DNA from: Symbiodinium sp. CCMP2592
Lineage: Eukaryota > Sar > Dinophyceae > Suessiales > Symbiodiniaceae
NCBI GenBank assembly: GCA_905221615.1
Contig: CAJNDT010003124.1
Location: 307,001 to 371,000 of the forward strand
Direction: 5' to 3'
Length of the DNA: 64,000 nucleotides
The notes below the pieces were generated by a model. It was not told the origin of the DNA and searched no databases. It was given only the letters and a program-made list of their open reading frames with translations. Made by a program: the position numbers and the translations under genes. Shown in pieces: positions 40,345-53,095 of the stretch; the stretch's first letter is position 1, and each line of letters begins with the position of its first letter.

Positions 40345-41290
40345 TGCAAGAAGCAGCAAGCACAGAAAGCAGCAACAGCAGAAGCGACAGCTATAGCAGT
40401 AGCAGCACACGTGGCAACCGCGACGGTGGGAATAGCAGCTGTAGTAGCAACTGCAGACACAGTAGCGTTACTTTCACTAGTGGCGGTGGTATGTGGATAC
40501 AGCAAAATAAACTCCAAGCCCGAAGTCCCAAGTCTTATGACAGGCAATGTAACTAAAGCCCACGAGGACAGCAAGGCCGGAGCAAGAAGATTCGCAACAA
40601 CTGTAAAAACCGTAGCAACAATCTCAAGCCACAAGAGAACAACAGTGACAGACTCAGCCAGCAAATCCGTGCAACGGCAACCTACTGTACACGTCAGGTG
40701 AACTAGCACCCAATGGCAATAACCAATAACACATAAACAAGGAACACTAACACGAGTCAAACTACTGTTGTGATGACCGCACCAGGCAATTTCAACAGCA
40801 CTTGCACAACCACAGCAACCACAGCAACCGCAACACCGACCAACAACAGCAGCAGCAACAACGCCAGCAGCAGCAACAACAGCAGCACCGCCGGGTATAC
40901 CACTCCCAGGCTAGATGACAGGATCCTTGTCATATGCATTCCTGAATACCCGACCAGAGTTTTGAGAACTCTTCAGTTTCATTTTCTCAACAGGAGTAAA
41001 AACACTCCGAGACATAGCAGACAAAGCAACAGCATCAGCATTACCAAGAACGACAGATGCACATTTCCAACCATGAGACACGGCAGGGAACAGTCCCGCC
41101 AGTGAGGGGTGCTAGTAGAAGTAGCAAACGAAGTCAACGCCGTAGTAACAGTAGCAGTTGAAGCAGTAGTCGCCGTCGCGGTGGTGGTTGAACTAGTATT
41201 GTTCGTCATCATCGTGGTAGTGGTATTGCTAGTGGTCGCGGTTTGGTAGTAGCCGTCGCAGCAATAGCAGCAGTGGAAGTTTTAGTAGCA
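40345..41290. repeat. Cluster of imperfect CAA/GCA/GTA triplet stretches
   Basis: GCA-rich 40345-40470, CAACAG-rich 40790-40895 and GTA/GTC-rich 41110-41290. They produce Thr/Ser/Ala/Val-rich frames on both strands and are best read as decayed microsatellites. Confidence 0.65.
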
Positions 41291-41302
41291 GTAGCCGTAT
41301 TT

Positions 41303-41470
41303 AGGGTTCCTATGGGCCGCACTGGTAGGGTAGAGTGGCACGAATTTCAGAAGCACATCGAGAGCCTGCCAAGGTGGATGTACACAATCCTGTGCCCCAT
41401 TTTGATCAACGGGATCATCATGGACGTGACTCTTCGAGGTCGAGACTTCAGATTTCCTTCATTTAGGGGG
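41303..41470 (+). other. Possible exon fragment (EF-hand-like)
   Basis: A short stretch with natural composition, GRVEWHEFQKHIESLPRW followed by a hydrophobic helix. GxVxWxEF resembles the second half of an EF-hand loop, but the first Asp residues are absent and TTTAGGG-like DNA precedes it. A captured exon fragment is possible. Confidence 0.25.
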
Positions 41471-41859
41471 CTTAAGGAATCAAGAGTATTCTTCCAACAT
41501 AGACCACATAACTCTATACTTAAACTACAGCATATAGTGCTAGTTTGCAGCGAGTCACTGCTCTAAGCATCCGGCGCTGGGTTCGACATGTTTCGTAGCA
41601 GCATGTCAGGCCGCATCATGAGCATGCCCACGGCAAGAACCTAGAGAGTAATATAGGAGCCATAGTCTATACCTCTAATATTTCGGGATTCCCTAGAATT
41701 ATGTCTTTTTGAGGCTCCCGTTCAGATCTTTGGCGGGGGTTCGAATTCTGTGGCATCTATCGTCACGCTCTTTCTTTCGAGGATGCAGGGGGCTGCGACT
41801 TCGGACCGAGGACTTGAGACGATCTGCGAGCTCCTAAGATTCCGGCTACGGGTCTCGGG

Positions 41860-42025
41860 TTTCGGGTTTCTGCTTTAGGTCTTGGGGCTTAGGGTTTAGG
41901 GTTTCGGGTTTCGGGTTTAGGGGTCCCTGCCATCGGTCAGGAAAGAACTCGAAGATTCAGAAAACATCATAAACTCCTATACACCCCTATGAACCCTACA
42001 CCTTAAACCCTAGACCCTAAGCACC
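41860..42025. repeat. Telomere-like tracts in opposite orientations
   Basis: TTTAGGG/TTTCGGG run (41860-41925) and CCCTAAA/CCCTAGA run (41990-42025), facing each other across about 65 bases. Confidence 0.7.
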
Positions 42026-42169
42026 CCTTTTGTCAGGGGTCTTTGTCTTCGTGTCGGTGTTCTGCTACCACGCACTGAACCACATCGGCGACAACTTGGA
42101 GGACTTGCGAAGCTGCCAATGACCATCTTCATCATCACCGACAGTCGCATCGCGCTCATAAAAGCTACG

Positions 42170-42300
42170 TGTGTGTATGTATTTACGTATCTATGTATGT
42201 ATTTAAGTAGATCTGGAAGTATGTAAGTAGGTAAGTAAGTAAGTATGTATGTATGTATGTGTACGTATGTATGCATGTATGTGTATGTATATGTATGTAT
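42170..42300. repeat. (GTAT)n-rich microsatellite
   Basis: Imperfect GTAT and GTAA tetranucleotides over about 130 bases. Confidence 0.9.
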
Positions 42301-43039
42301 AAAAATGCAAAGGCATATAAAAGTAACTACGAATGCATGTAAATATTTCTATATCGACGTTTTAAAGGTCAGTGTCAAAGAATTTCAGCTCTCGTTTCCA
42401 TCATCACTATCAGCCGCTATCAGCCTAGGGAGGGGCATGAGTATCTGGCCTTCGGAGATGCAGCTACCAGTGTGATTGCCATGCTCGACTTCATCTCCGA
42501 TCATCTTTCTGTTATTCCAGGACGAGCCATTGAAATTGCCACAAGTTATGCTCCTCCCCCCCTGCATGAGCATGGCCATATATACAAGTGTGCGTGATAC
42601 TGCAAGCATAAATACAGAATTGCGTAGTTACACACATTCCTGAATACGGGATACTGCCAACAAGATTTGAAGATCATGCTACACCTCCATTGGTTGTAGG
42701 CTACCGGTTCACTGTCATTGCAGGACATGAAAAAACCTCGAATCCCTACACTACACCCCAGAAAGCCAACAAGGAAACCATAATTTGCACCGAAACCCTG
42801 TTCAAATCAGGATAGTCCTGGTTATAACAGATATAGTTATTTTTATATTCACATCTACAGTTATATTTATCCATGTAATGAATAACAAAATTAAAACACA
42901 GTGTACATCATATGACACGATATGATATCATATAGTATAGTGTAATAAAATATGTTTGAAAATTTTGTAATGTAATGTAGCGCAATACAGTATAATATAA
43001 CACGATATGTTATGTAATCTTGAAAATATGATGTAGACT

Positions 43040-43044
43040 GTAGA

Positions 43045-43076
<32 letters not shown>

Positions 43077-43326
43077 GTGGATATACATATACACGTACAA
43101 TATTATGTATTATACAACCTAGAATGTTTGATATTTGTGTGCAAAATGTAATTTAATATACAATACAATACAGTATGTCTTAATGTGACATAGTATATTA
43201 TGTATGTACTTATAACGTGTACGAACGTTTAGCATATGTGTGTATATATATATACACATGACATATATGTTTATATGGCACATGTATACATAGCATATGT
43301 ATACAACCTATGTATATAGTGTTTAT

Positions 43327-43373
<47 letters not shown>

Positions 43374-43395
43374 AATGCCATCTCTCTCTTTATAC

Positions 43396-43443
<48 letters not shown>
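43040..43443. repeat. AT-rich region with three (TA)n runs
   Basis: (TA)n at 43046-43076, 43335-43370 and 43405-43443 within a strongly AT-rich kilobase, in contrast to the GC-rich left of the window. Confidence 0.93.
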
Positions 43444-43447
<4 letters not shown>

Positions 43448-44380
43448 ATACATAAAGTAGACCCTTCCCAGGATCCCTACCTCCCGTACGACCCCAACGA
43501 GTTGCCGCTGCACCGTCCTCGGCGCGTCGCCGCAGGGATCGGTCGTCCCACTTGGAGGTTCATGGGTAGTTATAAGGGTTCCTTTAAAGGGATCTATAGG
43601 GATTCTATAAGGATATGGGGTTTAGGGCCTATCTTGGAGGTTCATGGGTAGTTATAAGTAGGATAATTAAAGTTATAGCCTCTGTTAGGGGACATGTTCC
43701 CGCGAGAGTTGCGTCGCACGAAGCTTCTCTTGACTTTAGGGGTTTATTTTGTTCGACTTTAGGGGTTGAAACTGGGTTCGGTTTAGCATTGGCGCGGCTG
43801 CTAGCAGGAGCAGCAGCATCAGCACCACTAGCACGCATGGTAGCCTTGGTCACTGCGTTGTCTGCGAAGGGCACCATCGGCACCTCTTTTGCCACTGTCG
43901 CTGTCACTTCCATCGTCAGTAATGCAAAGTTGATCAATCTGACGACCGCATGACGCTAGACGCTGAACCACAACCCCAAGCCCAACCCGTAAACTCTATC
44001 GCGTCGCAACTCCTCCGCCTCCTGTGCCCCCTACGGACTAAGTCCGGTAGATCTTGTAGACCCTATAGACCCCTTGGACCCGGCACGCCCTCCTTCCTTG
44101 TATTCTCTTGAGGCCTGACCTCCAACACAGCGTCAACATGCGGCTCTGGGCGTCCGAAGCCCAGGGAGCCTTTTCGCTTGTTGGAGGTATACGGTTCGAG
44201 GTTTTCTTTTAAGGATTCAGGTCTCAAGGTTCAGGCTTTTGGTTCACGGTTTTGGGTTTCAGTTTTAGGCTAGGGGTATAAAGAGTTTAGGGAACTAAGA
44301 GTCGAGGGGTAGGTGAACTCAGCCAAGAAGACGCAGGAGGCTGGCCATGTTTGATATGGGAGCTTCAGGCGTTGGGTCTA

Positions 44381-44500
44381 CTTGGTGGCCCAGGCGGCTT
44401 AGTAAGTCGGTTATAAGTAGGGCTATAATTTGTGTAACTCCATTTAGGGTACTTAGAACGCTATTTATAACCTACTTACTAAGTCTGCTGGGCCTCTAAG
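44381..44500. mobile_element. MITE family A copy with 40-base inverted ends
   Basis: Left CTTGGTGGCCCAGGCGGCTT continues as AGTAAG..GGTTATAAGTAG; the right end is the inverse. Length 120 bp, the same as the copy at 38811. Half copies follow at about 44545-44582 and from 44689. Confidence 0.85.
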
Positions 44501-45999
44501 TAGCCATAATTCCTCCTTATCCATTTTAAGGGACCCTGTTAGGAACCTTACTATTTACTAAGTCTCCTGGGCTTCCAAGCAGGGTTTAGGGGCTATGCGA
44601 CTTCTTTTGCTTCAGCTGCCTAAAGCTCTTAGAAATTCAGCATTTTGCTAGAGAGTGCTCACTGACTGCGACTGCCGTAGCCGCAGTACTTGGAGGATTA
44701 TGGGACTTAAGAAGTAAGCTTATAGCTACTTTAATTGGGGTCGTCTTAAGTATAGATACCCTATGAATAACCCATAGACCCTGTAAGGAGCAACATGGGT
44801 CGTCACGGTAGCCAGCTGATTGTCAGGGAACCCCTCAAATCTGAGCTTCCCTCACTCGCCTCTGGGATGTATGGTTTAGGGTTTAGAGTTTAGGGTTCAG
44901 GGTGGCTGCAAGGGCCTTTCGAGGGGAAAGTCGGGCTCGAAGGTTTGAGTTGCGACTTGTCGCGAGTTAGAAACCTCCGGAATGCCAGCGACAGTATGTA
45001 TCTGGGCGGGTCTGCTTGAGCGGTGTTGCTCCAAGAGCTACCAGCAGCAGCATCTCCATAGTAGCCGAAGTAGCTGGCACGTCCTTGGGTCTGCGTGGCA
45101 CAGTGAGAAGTGGCTGTGCGCTTTATTTCAAGTTCTATCGTCAAAATTGCTTCGAAGCCCAGGACGTAATAACTGGAGTTGCAACCCTCTCCATCATGAT
45201 GGGCTCCAAGCTGACGCAGCAGCTGCAGCAGGTTGTTCATCATGAAAGGGTTGAACAACCTGGCAAAGCACGGAGATGATCCAGGCATTTGTCAAAAGGC
45301 TGTGTACACAACCCTCTTTACTTTACGGTCGGCATAGATCCTCAGAACATGTCTGATCGGTGTAGGGCCCTAGCGGAGCAGCCAGCTGGATATGCCTCAG
45401 CGACTGGGAGAGCCCCAAACCCCAAAACCGAAGATGGGACAGCGACATCTTGTTCGGCTTCTATTGTTCCCACTCCCTTTGTTCGCATCTTCATGCCTGC
45501 TCCCTGCTCTGGTATGTTTGCTGATGCTTGTGCCGCTGCCGCTGCCACGTCGGCTCTTGCTGTTGTTCTTTCTCTATCGCTGCTGCTGTACTGAATCATA
45601 GGGGCCCTTAGGGGGGTAGGGAGAGAGGGGGGTAGGCCCAAAATGAGGACCTAGTAAGGTCTATTTAAGGAAGTATAGACCCCTACCCTCCTCCCCCCTA
45701 CCCCCCTAAGGGTCCCTGTGACTGAAGCCTTTATCTCCTTCCTCGCCGGCTTTCCACTGCGCTGCAGGTTCGGAGTCGTGCCCAAACTCTCCGACAGTCC
45801 GCCGCCGGATGTAGTGGTCAAGGCCGATCCTGTCCTGTAGGTATCGATTTTGGATAATTTAAACTTTCCTTATTCAATGTAGAGCCTTGATTCCCTGATT
45901 GTGAACAATCTTGGGGACGGTTGAAATCGACACCTTAGTTAGTATCTGAATGGCCAAAGCTTTTGCTGCTTTTGCTCTTCGAGACGAATCCCCGAAGAC
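44501..45999. other. No gene recognised; MITE half copies and GCA-rich frames
   Basis: Family A fragments lie at about 44545-44582 and 44689-44760. Short frames at 44980-45280 on both strands look repeat-driven or are too short to judge. Confidence 0.4.
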
Positions 46000-46004
46000 C
46001 ATGC

Positions 46005-46095
46005 TCCTAAACCCCAACCCTAAACTTTAAACCCCAAACCCTAAACCCTAAAACCCTGAAGCCCCAACCCTTAGACCCTAAACCCTAACCCCTTG
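46005..46095. repeat. Telomere-like CCCTAAA/CCCCAAAC tract
   Basis: About ten degenerate units. Confidence 0.85.
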
Positions 46096-46203
46096 GAATG
46101 CCACTGGCAGGGCCGAAGGTCATCATCATATCGCTGGATCTCTTTAGTCTAGTTCTTCGAGTGACGATAGCAAGTGGTCAGTGCGACACAGGAAGATCAA
46201 GGT

Positions 46204-46275
46204 TGAGGGCTTCAGGGTTTAGGGGTTTAGGGGTTAGGGTTTAGGGTTTTAGGGTTTAGGGTTTAGGGTTTCGGC
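46204..46275. repeat. Telomere-like TTTAGGG tract, opposite orientation
   Basis: About eight TTTAGGG or GGGGTTTAG units, inverted relative to 46005. Confidence 0.88.
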
Positions 46276-46959
46276 ACAGTCAGCGATCGAGCTGCGAAGA
46301 TTGCAAACAAACTGAGAATGGTTCGATTCCTTCCAAGAATGCCGATGAACTAGCCACTGCCGACGCTTCATAAGAGTGGTAGTAGCGCCCATCCGGACTG
46401 CAGTTCTCCTTGAAGACCGGGCTTTTTGGTTTTGGGGTCTCGGGTTTAGGGGTTAGGGGGCTGAGTAGGGGTCTAGATGGGCTTGAAAGGCTCTTCATGG
46501 GCTCTACATCATTGTAGGGAGTTTAGCAGGAAGCCGGGTGGTTAACCGGAGTAATAAGCTGCACTGGCTATTCTGCGGTGCATGCGAACTTCATGCTAGA
46601 AATAATGGGATACTTACCCTAAACCCTAAACCCTAAACCCTATACATACGACTCTTGCTCCCGGCCCTGTGGCCGACGGCAGGAAGTCAACTTTACCCAG
46701 GACACGCTCAAAACCTGAGCGGTGGAGATAGGCCTGCGCCTCGTTTGCATTGAAAAGCTTTCGCTGGTTCGGACGGAACAGAAAAGTACCAGTAAAGATC
46801 GTGATGCAACGGAAACAGGACTAACCTTCGTAACCGCGACAAGCGAAAGAACGGCAACTATGGTGCGGCTTACTCGAGTCTTCCGCCAGGCGACAGCACA
46901 GTAGAGTCGAAGTCATCTTCTCACGTGGGTAGCCGGGGTAGCCATCCGCTTACCCGTGA

Positions 46960-47190
46960 CGACGGCCGCGACGACCGACTTTCGGGACGACTTCGACGAC
47001 GCCACCTGCGCCGACGACGACAACGATCCCGACCGAACTTTTGTTTAAGTTTTTCGCAGCCGACGACGACAACGACGATGTCCACACCGCCGACGACAAC
47101 GACAGCGGCGACAATATCTACGAGCTGCTGCTACTCTTACTACGACGACTGCTACGACGACGACTATGCTACTAAACGCCCGGCGCCCCG
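46960..47190. repeat. Imperfect CGA-rich triplet region
   Basis: CGACGA-type triplets over about 230 bases with interruptions. Confidence 0.7.
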
Positions 47191-49920
47191 AGCCGTTGGC
47201 ATTTGGATGAAAAATGTAGGTGGCGGATGCTGGGTTTGGAGTTTTGGGAATGGAGGAGTTTGTGACTTTGGGTTTATTCTTGTGTTGAGCTCGACATTTC
47301 AGTCGTTTGAACAGACTGTTCTACATTATTAGGTTCACCATGACATGACAACAGCACTCGTCGCTGCTGCTCGGCAGTCTATACCCTGAACCGACACTGC
47401 ACTCTCGACCCCAAGCCCGAACTTCCAAGCCGGGTGTAAAGCTTCGATGATCTACCTTGTGAGTGTCGGTTCAAAGGCTCCTTGAACTTCCTTTCCCTCT
47501 TCAGCGGCAGCAGCAGCAGAAGCAGCACAAGAGTCAAACTCGTTGGTCCCAACACCCTACATCCAGGAGCGGCCAACCCCTACTGTTTTGCACAAGCACG
47601 AGGAAACACTACACCCTGCGGAACCTACTAATGCTAGTTGAGCCCAAAGCCTAAGCCCTCAGCTCTGCAGCACTGAGCCCACAAACTACACATCACTTGC
47701 GAGGGAAGTGACCGTCGCGAAGAGTCGTAGGCGCAGTTTGGGGTGTAACGTGGCATTCCTCTCCCGAGCCGGGACAACTTGGTTTCATGTTCCTCTCGCA
47801 TGCCTGCTGCCTCCGCTCTGTCGAAGGTCCTCGTTAGCGACTTGCTGCAGCGACCCGGGCGACGCGAAGTCGGACACTTCGGGTGATGAGGGTTCATGAA
47901 ACTTTACCTAAAATACTGTAGCCGTTGTATGTTCCAGTATGCACTAGTAGCCGATATTATCAATACACATCAGCTGTAATGTTATACCCCCCACACGCAC
48001 ATGTAATGAATATATACACATACACATGTTATAACTTATACAAATATATGTAGAGATGGTTAGTCTGTGCATATGTGCGTACGTGCCTTGTTTGGTTCTA
48101 CACCGACTCTCCGTAAACCTGAATTGGGTTGGTGGCCTCCGGTGTGGCAGAGTCACGCACAAAAACAGGCTGAGGAAGATTTAGGTTGAGACTTTAGGGG
48201 TTTAGGGTTGAGGGTGGATCAAGGGTGAGGGGCCCGCTTGGACACGAAGATTCAGCATCCTGGCTGGAAGGTGAAGATATCAGTTTCATGACGGTGTAGG
48301 TGCAGGTGTGTGTGTGTGTCTCTCTGTGTGTGTATGTGGGGGGTGTGTTGTTGGTTTTGCAGGCTCAGTTGTGCCTTTGTCAGACATGTTGGGATGTGAG
48401 CTGTAGGCAGGAGGCATGCTAAGACGGATTCATGAAGTTTGCATTTCCGGGCGCGAGAAGTCCGGCATTTTCCTGCAAGCGCTGCAGCAGAGAATGTGTT
48501 CCACAAAGTGGAACGGGCGTGGACAAGAAGATATCTTGCACACTGAGTTGCTAAGCCAGCTAGTCTCAACAAAGAGCTAAGCAACGTAGCCGGAGCGGAA
48601 ACCAATGTACTAGGGCCTTGCTGAGATCCTGGCTGGGACCACGCAAGTCATGCAGCTTCTTGTCACATGTTCCCTTGCGCAAAGTTTTCCATGTTATAAG
48701 GTAGGATGGCTGTACAGCTCCGCTGTACCGAGCTTCTCAATGCCTCAGAAGAGCAGGAATGGACCAAAGCCCCCAATGCAGCGACCAATTACACACTTAA
48801 ACGCCAACAGCTCTACAAACGGTAGATAGTGGTACTTCTAATCGTGGCCGTGAGTGATAGTGCTGTGCCAACAACACTTGTGGCAAGACTATTGATGCAC
48901 TTCCATCAACTACATAGTGGTAAAGACGCAGCTTGTACAGCTCATACCAACTATAATAACGCTACGATGTATTGTATAACATCAGTTCCTTCACCGGTAG
49001 TCGGGCAGATTATGTCCATACTGAAAGAGCATGTGCTGCATGCCCCGACATCCCAGACCTATTCTGCATGGACTGGCACTTGCTTTAAATGTAAAGGAGC
49101 CGAACGACCCTGGGCCTAAACTCGAGCAAGAGCCGTGTCATCTACCACTTGACCGTCGAAGAATCGTGAGCCTCGTAGTAATTTTTATTGTTGCCATATT
49201 TGAAAGACTGCGGGACCCTAACCCCTAAACTCTAAACCTATGACTGCTAGCAGCTGGCTAACAGCCATCCTTATCCTTCAGACTGGGGCCACGGTTGCAA
49301 AGGCAAAGCTCCTTTTGTCTGGTGGGACTCTCGACCTCATGCGTCCCCGATCGCAGGGGATAGTTCGAGGGCTTCGAAGGGTCTCGAAGTCCTAAACCTA
49401 TAAGCCTTCAACCCACCTCTAAGCCTAAACAAGCAATAACCGGACCTTACATCTCAAACCGGAAACTACGTTCCGTCTAGACTGGAGAGCGAACCAGCCC
49501 CGGCAGAACTCGGACGCAAGCCTCACCGGCCTAGGCGCGCTGGGAGCTCAGATCTTCGCCAGCAAGAGCAGGGGTACCACGCGAGACCCTGTTTGCCTGA
49601 AGGGCTGGTTTAGGGTTTAGGGTCTTCGATTCAAGGCTACCCTATTCCTAAGCCCCGAGTTGAGGATCACTACGCTTAATTAAGCAGAACAGGACCTAAT
49701 CCGTGAGCCTCAAACATGGGGTTTGCAGGTTTTATGTGAATAGACTTCGGATCCTCAGGATTATCCTGGCTGGCTGAAAAAGGAGGCTGCCAAACGAAGG
49801 TTTAGGGTTTAGGGTTCAGGGGCCATGTTGCTGGAATTCGTTTCATGTTTGTTAATGCTGGTTAACCGTGGTATGCTTCTGAAGTCCAACAACAGCATCA
49901 ACAGCACGCATCTTGACTGT
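47191..49920. other. No gene recognised
   Basis: About 2.7 kb with short frames, a GTGT-rich patch (48305-48345) and scattered CCCTAAA-like motifs. Nothing supports a gene call. Confidence 0.4.
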
Positions 49921-49924
49921 TGAC

Positions 49925-50405
49925 ACCACCACCACCACGACGACTACTCCTACTCCTGATCCTAATCCCAGCTGCACTCCTACTAGTACTAGTCGCAGCA
50001 CAGTACCAGAACTGGTACTCGTGCTGGTACCCTACTAGTACTAGTTCTAGTGCTAATACTGCTGCTGCTGTTACAGCTACAGCTACAGCTACAACTACAG
50101 CTACAGCTACAGCTACTGCTACTGCTACTGCTGCTGCCACTGCCACTGCCACTGCCGCTGCCGCTGCCGCTGCCGCTGCCGCTGCCGCTGCCGCTGCCGC
50201 TGCCGCTGCCGCTGCCGCTGCCGCTGCCGCTGCCACTGCCACTGCCACTGCCACTGCCACTACTACCGCTGCTACTACTACTTCTACTTCTTCTGCTACT
50301 ACTACTACTCCTGCTACTACTACTACTACTACGACGACGACGACCACTACCACTACCACTACGACCACGACCACGACCACGACGTCGTCGGCGACGACGA
50401 CGGCC
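49925..50405. repeat. Complex triplet/hexamer repeat, GCTGCC core
   Basis: ACTCCT, then GCTACA, a core of (GCTGCC)n at about 50130-50230, then ACT/ACG triplets. All frames stay open, producing Ala-, Leu- or Ser/Gly-runs on both strands; none is a credible protein. Confidence 0.93.
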
Positions 50406-52375
50406 AAAACTCGTAGTGAGTGGGAACAATGAAGTAGCACTAGTGGTAAAGATAGTAGCAAGAATGATACTGGAACTCTGGAGATTGTACGAGTTTTATG
50501 CCGCGGCTGGGAGATTGATTTCACAATCTACACGATGGGGTAGGGAAGTTGTTTGCTCAGAGCGACAAAGCCGAGGGTGTGGTCGAACCACGAGCATAGG
50601 AGATAAAAGAAGATGGAACCTAGAATCTGCAGCAGCAGTATTCTCTTGACCAGATGCGCGTGCCCCTCACTCTTCGAAGGTTTGCCGTTTCACCCTGCAC
50701 TGCGCTGTTTGCCATGGTACATGGCGCCAGCGTTTTGCTAATTGATCGTTTGGCGATCAGAGCCTCTGATCGTTCATCAGGGCCTTATTATTAGAATAGG
50801 CTTCCTTTGAAGGGGACTTATAAGGGCTACTATACGGGGTCTATAAGGTTTGGTGTCTCACAACCATAAAACCCAAACCCTAAGCCCGAAGCCGTGGTAA
50901 TAGTCACTTTGAGACTTCAGGATTGAACAATTGCCTGGCGAAGTTAAGCGATTGGAGGGCATTGCAAATGCAGTCAGCACGGTGCGCAAGAAGATGGGGG
51001 ATGTTCCTTGTTTTCTTACGTGAGGCCTGTGGTTACTGTCAGAAGGTCGCTTGCAGCTTCTGCTCGTGCAAGACGGAAGATCCCCCACCAGTCTCACTTA
51101 GCAGCAGTTATGTGCCAAAGCAGACACGGCAAATTCGGAGAACGGCTTGCCAGCAAGCCTGCGCCCTCTAGATATTCCTCAGCGAGCTCGTAAATCCGTG
51201 ACCCTAGATTCCAGAGCCTTCTATAACCGGGACGGGGCCCAGCATTTCGGGGTGTTTTTCCGACCAGGCATACGGAACTCCAGATGTTGAGGCTGAGATG
51301 TTCGAAACTACTGCTGCTTTCAGTCTACTGAGACAAGAAGGTGACAAGGCCCCAAGACCATACCCCGAGGCACCTTAAAGCAGACGCACTCCCAACCGGA
51401 ACACCCTCAAACTCCTCACCACCATGTCCCCAAACCTTAAGTAGAATAGAAGCCCTAAAGCAAAAAGCCTTTCAGAGGCTGGCAGACCAAACCTCCGCGA
51501 AGGGTTCTCGGCCGCCGGCCGGAGCACTCCTTCTCTCGTGCCGCAAGACCCAGATGGGGAGGCAAAGGCAGTAAAATCAACGCCGTGAGGGTACGAGCTT
51601 GCTTTGAGGTCGCCAGAATATCATAAGCTACGGCATCGTGCAGCAAACTTATCTGATGCATAGTACTTGCCAGATATCCCTATCATATCGCAGGAGTACC
51701 GAGAACAATGCAGCAGTCAAGCCTTTTGCAAAAGGCTCAACGTAATACTTTTCGTGTCTCCTTCGATTCTAGTCTAGTCCCCCCAGGTATGGTTCAATAT
51801 ACCTCATTCTTTGCCTTCATAGTAGAATATGCTCACACTACAAGCAAAGCTTCAAGAGCCAGCATTTCACAGATTTTTTCGCCTTACAGTCTCAAAGCCC
51901 GACAAGTTTAACCTGACCCATCGTGGACCCTCAACTTTCCGCCCCATTCGAAAGATGGCTTAAGAAGACCTGCTGCTGCTCGAGTTCTCCTCGGTTGATT
52001 GCTTACCAACGGGAAGCGTGCGTTTAACCTTGAATCAGACTACAACCAAAACCTTTCCCTGCAGAAGACCACGACGCCCAACCTTCAGTGCTCAGTTCCC
52101 AACCAAACCAACCTCTCAAACACTCGACCCCAAAGACGCCCCAACCTAAACCCTAAGTCCTAACCATTCCCGAAAGCCACCCCGCCCACGCTGAAGCCTA
52201 CATTTTTTAAACCCCAAACCCAAGGCTCCATGTACCCATATAGTAGGAACTTAGGCCTTAAAGTACATGGAGTCTTAGGGCAAACAAGCCATCCCAGAAA
52301 AGCGCTCGCAGCCATGGATTCCGTTGAGCCTTTCAGAGCGGCGGAAGGCCACGGGTGCATGGGCTTTAAGTCTGG
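50406..52375. other. No gene recognised
   Basis: About 2 kb of mixed sequence with only short frames. Confidence 0.4.
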
Positions 52376-52675
52376 GGCTTTAGGGTTTCAGGTTTTGGTT
52401 TTAGGGTTAGCGTTTAGGGTTTGGGGTTTGGGTTAGGAGTTTCGGCTTTTCGGGTTCTCGGACTAGGCTTTAGGGTTTCGGGCCTTAGAACGGCTGTACA
52501 TAAGGGTTTAAGGGTCTACAGGGGTCTGTAAGGGGTTGGCAGGGTCTTGGGGCGTTTTAGGTTGGGTGTGCGGCGGTTCATCACCGAAGGGACCCGGGGT
52601 CAGGGGTTGTGATTTGGGGGTTGGGTTTAGGGTTTAGGGCTTATGGTTTAGGGTTTAAGGGTTTCGGGTGGGGGG
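52376..52675. repeat. Degenerate telomere-like TTTAGGG region
   Basis: Scattered TTTAGGG, TTTCGGG and TTTGGGG units; densest at 52376-52440 and 52620-52675. Confidence 0.75.
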
Positions 52676-53056
52676 TTGCGTGCTTAGGTTTTTCAGACCT
52701 TGCAGAGGGGCTGCGAGGGTCAGAAGCCAACTGGAGTGAGACCTTCGAAACTGACCAGTTTGCAGCGGATCGTGCTTAGCCTGGGCTTTGGAGTATCATA
52801 CTTTAATACTTTAATACTTTAATACCTTTTTCCTAAAGGAACCATTGCGAAATAAAAGTTTATACTTTTTCTCCCTGGGTGCTTAAAAGCTCAGTAGTGA
52901 GGAGGAAGTTGTAAACTTCACCCTAAACCCGAAACCCATCCTAGGCATGAGGCCTGGACCCGAACCCTCCCCGAAAGCCCGCTCGTCTTGAGCCCGAAGC
53001 ATTATACTCCCTAAGCCAACAGCAACATGGGACTTATAACAAGGATTCAACAACTT

Positions 53057-53095
53057 CGGGTACTATACTAGGGTCCCCTGTTTTCGGAAACTCCC
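53057..53095. mobile_element. Half copy of MITE family C
   Basis: Ends in TCGGAAACTCCC, the terminal sequence of the full copies at 58041 and 59136; the left half is missing. Confidence 0.55.

Noticed and set aside
43049-43513. Tyr/Ile-rich short frames over (TA)n
   Set aside because: Encoded by TATATA repeats; no protein signal.
46300-46345. tRNA-like T-arm GGTTCGATTCC
   Set aside because: Flanking bases do not form the T stem, and no acceptor, D or anticodon arms can be placed upstream.
49898-50649. Val/Ala, Thr, Ser/Gly and Leu/Pro frames of 150-208 residues
   Set aside because: Same reason: a GCTGCC/ACT triplet repeat keeps every frame open.
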